From: Spirochaetaceae bacterium
GTDB lineage: Bacteria > Spirochaetota > Spirochaetia > SZUA-6 > Bin103
DNA length: 6,253 bases
Direction of reading: 5' to 3'
Assembly (NCBI GenBank): GCA_028820215.1
Contig: JAPPKD010000191.1
Span: forward strand, 1 to 6,253
Made by a program: the position numbers and the translations under genes. Of the stretch, positions 5,202-6,253 are shown one piece after another. Every line of letters begins with the position of its first letter. The first letter of the stretch is position 1. Below the pieces are notes generated by a model that did not search any database, was not told the DNA's origin, and saw nothing but the letters and a program-made list of their open reading frames with translations.

Positions 5202-6253
5202 CTAGGCCTCGATTCGTTCGATCCGGCCCGAGTCGAGGTCGAGCGTGACCACGCTGGTGCGCAGCTGCTCGCGGTAGACGTCGTGCGTCTCGCCCTCCTC
5301 GACCAGGACCATCTCCTTCTTGGTCTGGCCTTTGACCAGCACGCGCGATTCCGGGGTCTCCAGTTCGAGGTTGTCGAGGAAGCCGGCCGCGACGAGCATC
5401 GCCAGGTGTCCCTTGCGCAGCGGCATCAGCGGGCGCGCGGTCGCGTCGGTCGGCGGCCAGAACGCCTCGGTGATCTCGTCCTGGGTCCAGAGCCCGCGCT
5501 GGCGGGCTTCGGCGACCGCCTTCGCGAAATCGATCACCCGGGTCGTGAACATCACGGGGCCGGGCGGCGACATACCGATGTCGTATTCAGGCGTCAGGGC
5601 GCGACTCAGCGACGGCAAGTCGTCGATGCCGGCGACAAGGTCGCGCATCGCCCGCGCGTCGGGCCGCGGCTGCGGCTTGCGTACGCCGATGACGACGACC
5701 TGGTCGAACGCCTCGACCTCGGGCTCAGGGAACGACCAGGCCCGGACGCGCCGGTAGTTGGTCGTCAGGAAGCGGGCCGAGGTCGGGAGCTGCGAGCGCG
5801 GGATGATGTAGACCAGCACCCCGTCCGGCTCCAGATACCTCGAGCACTGCGTGAGAAACGCCTGCTCCACCCGCTTGTCTTCCCGGTCCCAGTCGTAGGG
5901 TGGGTTGAGCCAGAGCAGGTTGAACGTGCGGTTGGCGATCGAGCAGCGGAAGAGGTCGCTGGCCAGCGCGTGGTCGAGTTGTTCGGCCGCTTCTTGCGCC
6001 CGCTCCGTGTGCAGTTCGACGCCGTAGGTCTCGACTGTCACGTGACGGTTCATCGAGTCCGCCAGCTGGCGCAGCGCGTCGCCTGGTCCGCAACAGGGGT
6101 CGAGAACCCTGACGATCTGGTCGCGGTTGCGGCCGTAGCGAACGGGCGCGAACAGCAGCGAACGGACGTGGTCGACCACGCGCGGCGGGGTGGGGTAGAG
6201 TTGGGTAGGAACGGCGCCGCCGATGGCCGGATTGCTCCGACTGGTTTGCGCCA
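5202..6253 (-). CDS. DUF6094-like adenine-specific DNA methyltransferase (5'-partial)
   Basis: The frame is open to the right edge, so the N-terminus is missing. Numbering residues from the GTG at 6179, the SAM-binding motif I is DPCCGPGDA (27-35), the acidic motif II region is YGVELHTER (52-60), and the catalytic motif IV is NPPYDW (92-97). NPPY is typical of N6-adenine or N4-cytosine methyltransferases. Upstream of that GTG the frame continues as VPTQLYPTPPRV, a motif X-like segment usual before motif I in this group, with no start codon in the visible extension, so the true start lies beyond the window. The C-terminal segment RPLMPLRKGHLAMLVAAGFLDN is recalled as characteristic of DUF6094-type proteins from mobile elements. 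A target-recognition domain cannot be delimited. It is predicted to methylate adenine in DNA using S-adenosylmethionine. It is the first visible gene of the operon, so the promoter is outside the window. N4-cytosine specificity is the main alternative. Confidence 0.88.
   Translation of the reverse strand, partial: AQTSRSNPAIGGAVPTQLYPTPPRVVDHVRSLLFAPVRYGRNRDQIVRVLDPCCGPGDALRQLADSMNRHVTVETYGVELHTERAQEAAEQLDHALASDLFRCSIANRTFNLLWLNPPYDWDREDKRVEQAFLTQCSRYLEPDGVLVYIIPRSQLPTSARFLTTNYRRVRAWSFPEPEVEAFDQVVVIGVRKPQPRPDARAMRDLVAGIDDLPSLSRALTPEYDIGMSPPGPVMFTTRVIDFAKAVAEARQRGLWTQDEITEAFWPPTDATARPLMPLRKGHLAMLVAAGFLDNLELETPESRVLVKGQTKKEMVLVEEGETHDVYREQLRTSVVTLDLDSGRIERIEA

Noticed and set aside
5202..6179. 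Methyltransferase starting at the GTG at 6179
   Set aside because: The open frame continues to the window edge and encodes the motif X-like YPTPP segment just upstream of that GTG, so the GTG is internal.
1061..6253. Assignment to DISARM, BREX or a type I/III restriction system
   Set aside because: Only a helicase and a methyltransferase are shared. No DUF1998 protein, phospholipase-D protein, PglZ-like, BrxL-like, HsdS-like or nuclease gene is visible in this window.
1..6253. CRISPR array, tRNA, rRNA or insertion-sequence ends
   Set aside because: No regularly spaced direct repeats, cloverleaf-like sequence, rRNA signature or transposase frame with terminal inverted repeats was found by eye on either strand.

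Overview
This is a G+C-rich window with strongly G/C-biased third codon positions, GTG as well as ATG starts, and tightly packed minus-strand genes. It suggests an actinobacterial or other high-GC genome (Chloroflexota is also possible) and looks like an accessory element: a plasmid, integrative element or phage-like region. The taxon cannot be fixed from the sequence. No tRNA, rRNA, CRISPR array, integrase, transposase, terminase or conjugation gene is visible.

Layout. Positions 1-70 may hold the last codons of a plus-strand gene, followed by a 10-bp hairpin. Positions 104-446 have no convincing gene, but carry a weak promoter-like sequence overlapped by an inverted repeat. A plus-strand gene (447-923) encodes a small zinc-ribbon protein with an Arg-rich N-terminus. 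It converges on a long minus-strand operon, and a perfect 14-bp hairpin at 1009-1045 separates the two transcription units.

The operon runs leftward from beyond the right edge. In transcription order it has: a 5'-truncated DUF6094-like adenine-specific DNA methyltransferase (5202-6253); a 150-aa Cys/His-containing protein; a 58-aa double-CxxC protein; a doubtful 29-aa ORF containing a 12-bp hairpin; a 104-aa double-CxxC protein; a 63-aa acidic protein; two tandemly duplicated Cys-containing proteins of 62 and 65 aa; and a 785-aa SNF2-type helicase/ATPase with its own zinc ribbon and two LF-W motifs at its C-terminus. Several junctions are 4- or 8-bp overlaps, and two Shine-Dalgarno sequences are embedded in the coding sequence of the preceding gene, so translational coupling is likely.

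Interpretation. A predicted DNA methyltransferase and a SNF2-type translocase bracket five confidently called small genes, four of them with Cys pairs or clusters that could bind zinc. This suggests one functional unit acting on DNA: modification plus remodelling, anti-restriction, replication support for a mobile element, or defence. The methyltransferase, helicase and zinc-ribbon assignments rest on visible motifs. The joint function is inference. No nuclease is visible, so calling it a restriction or defence system would go beyond the sequence.
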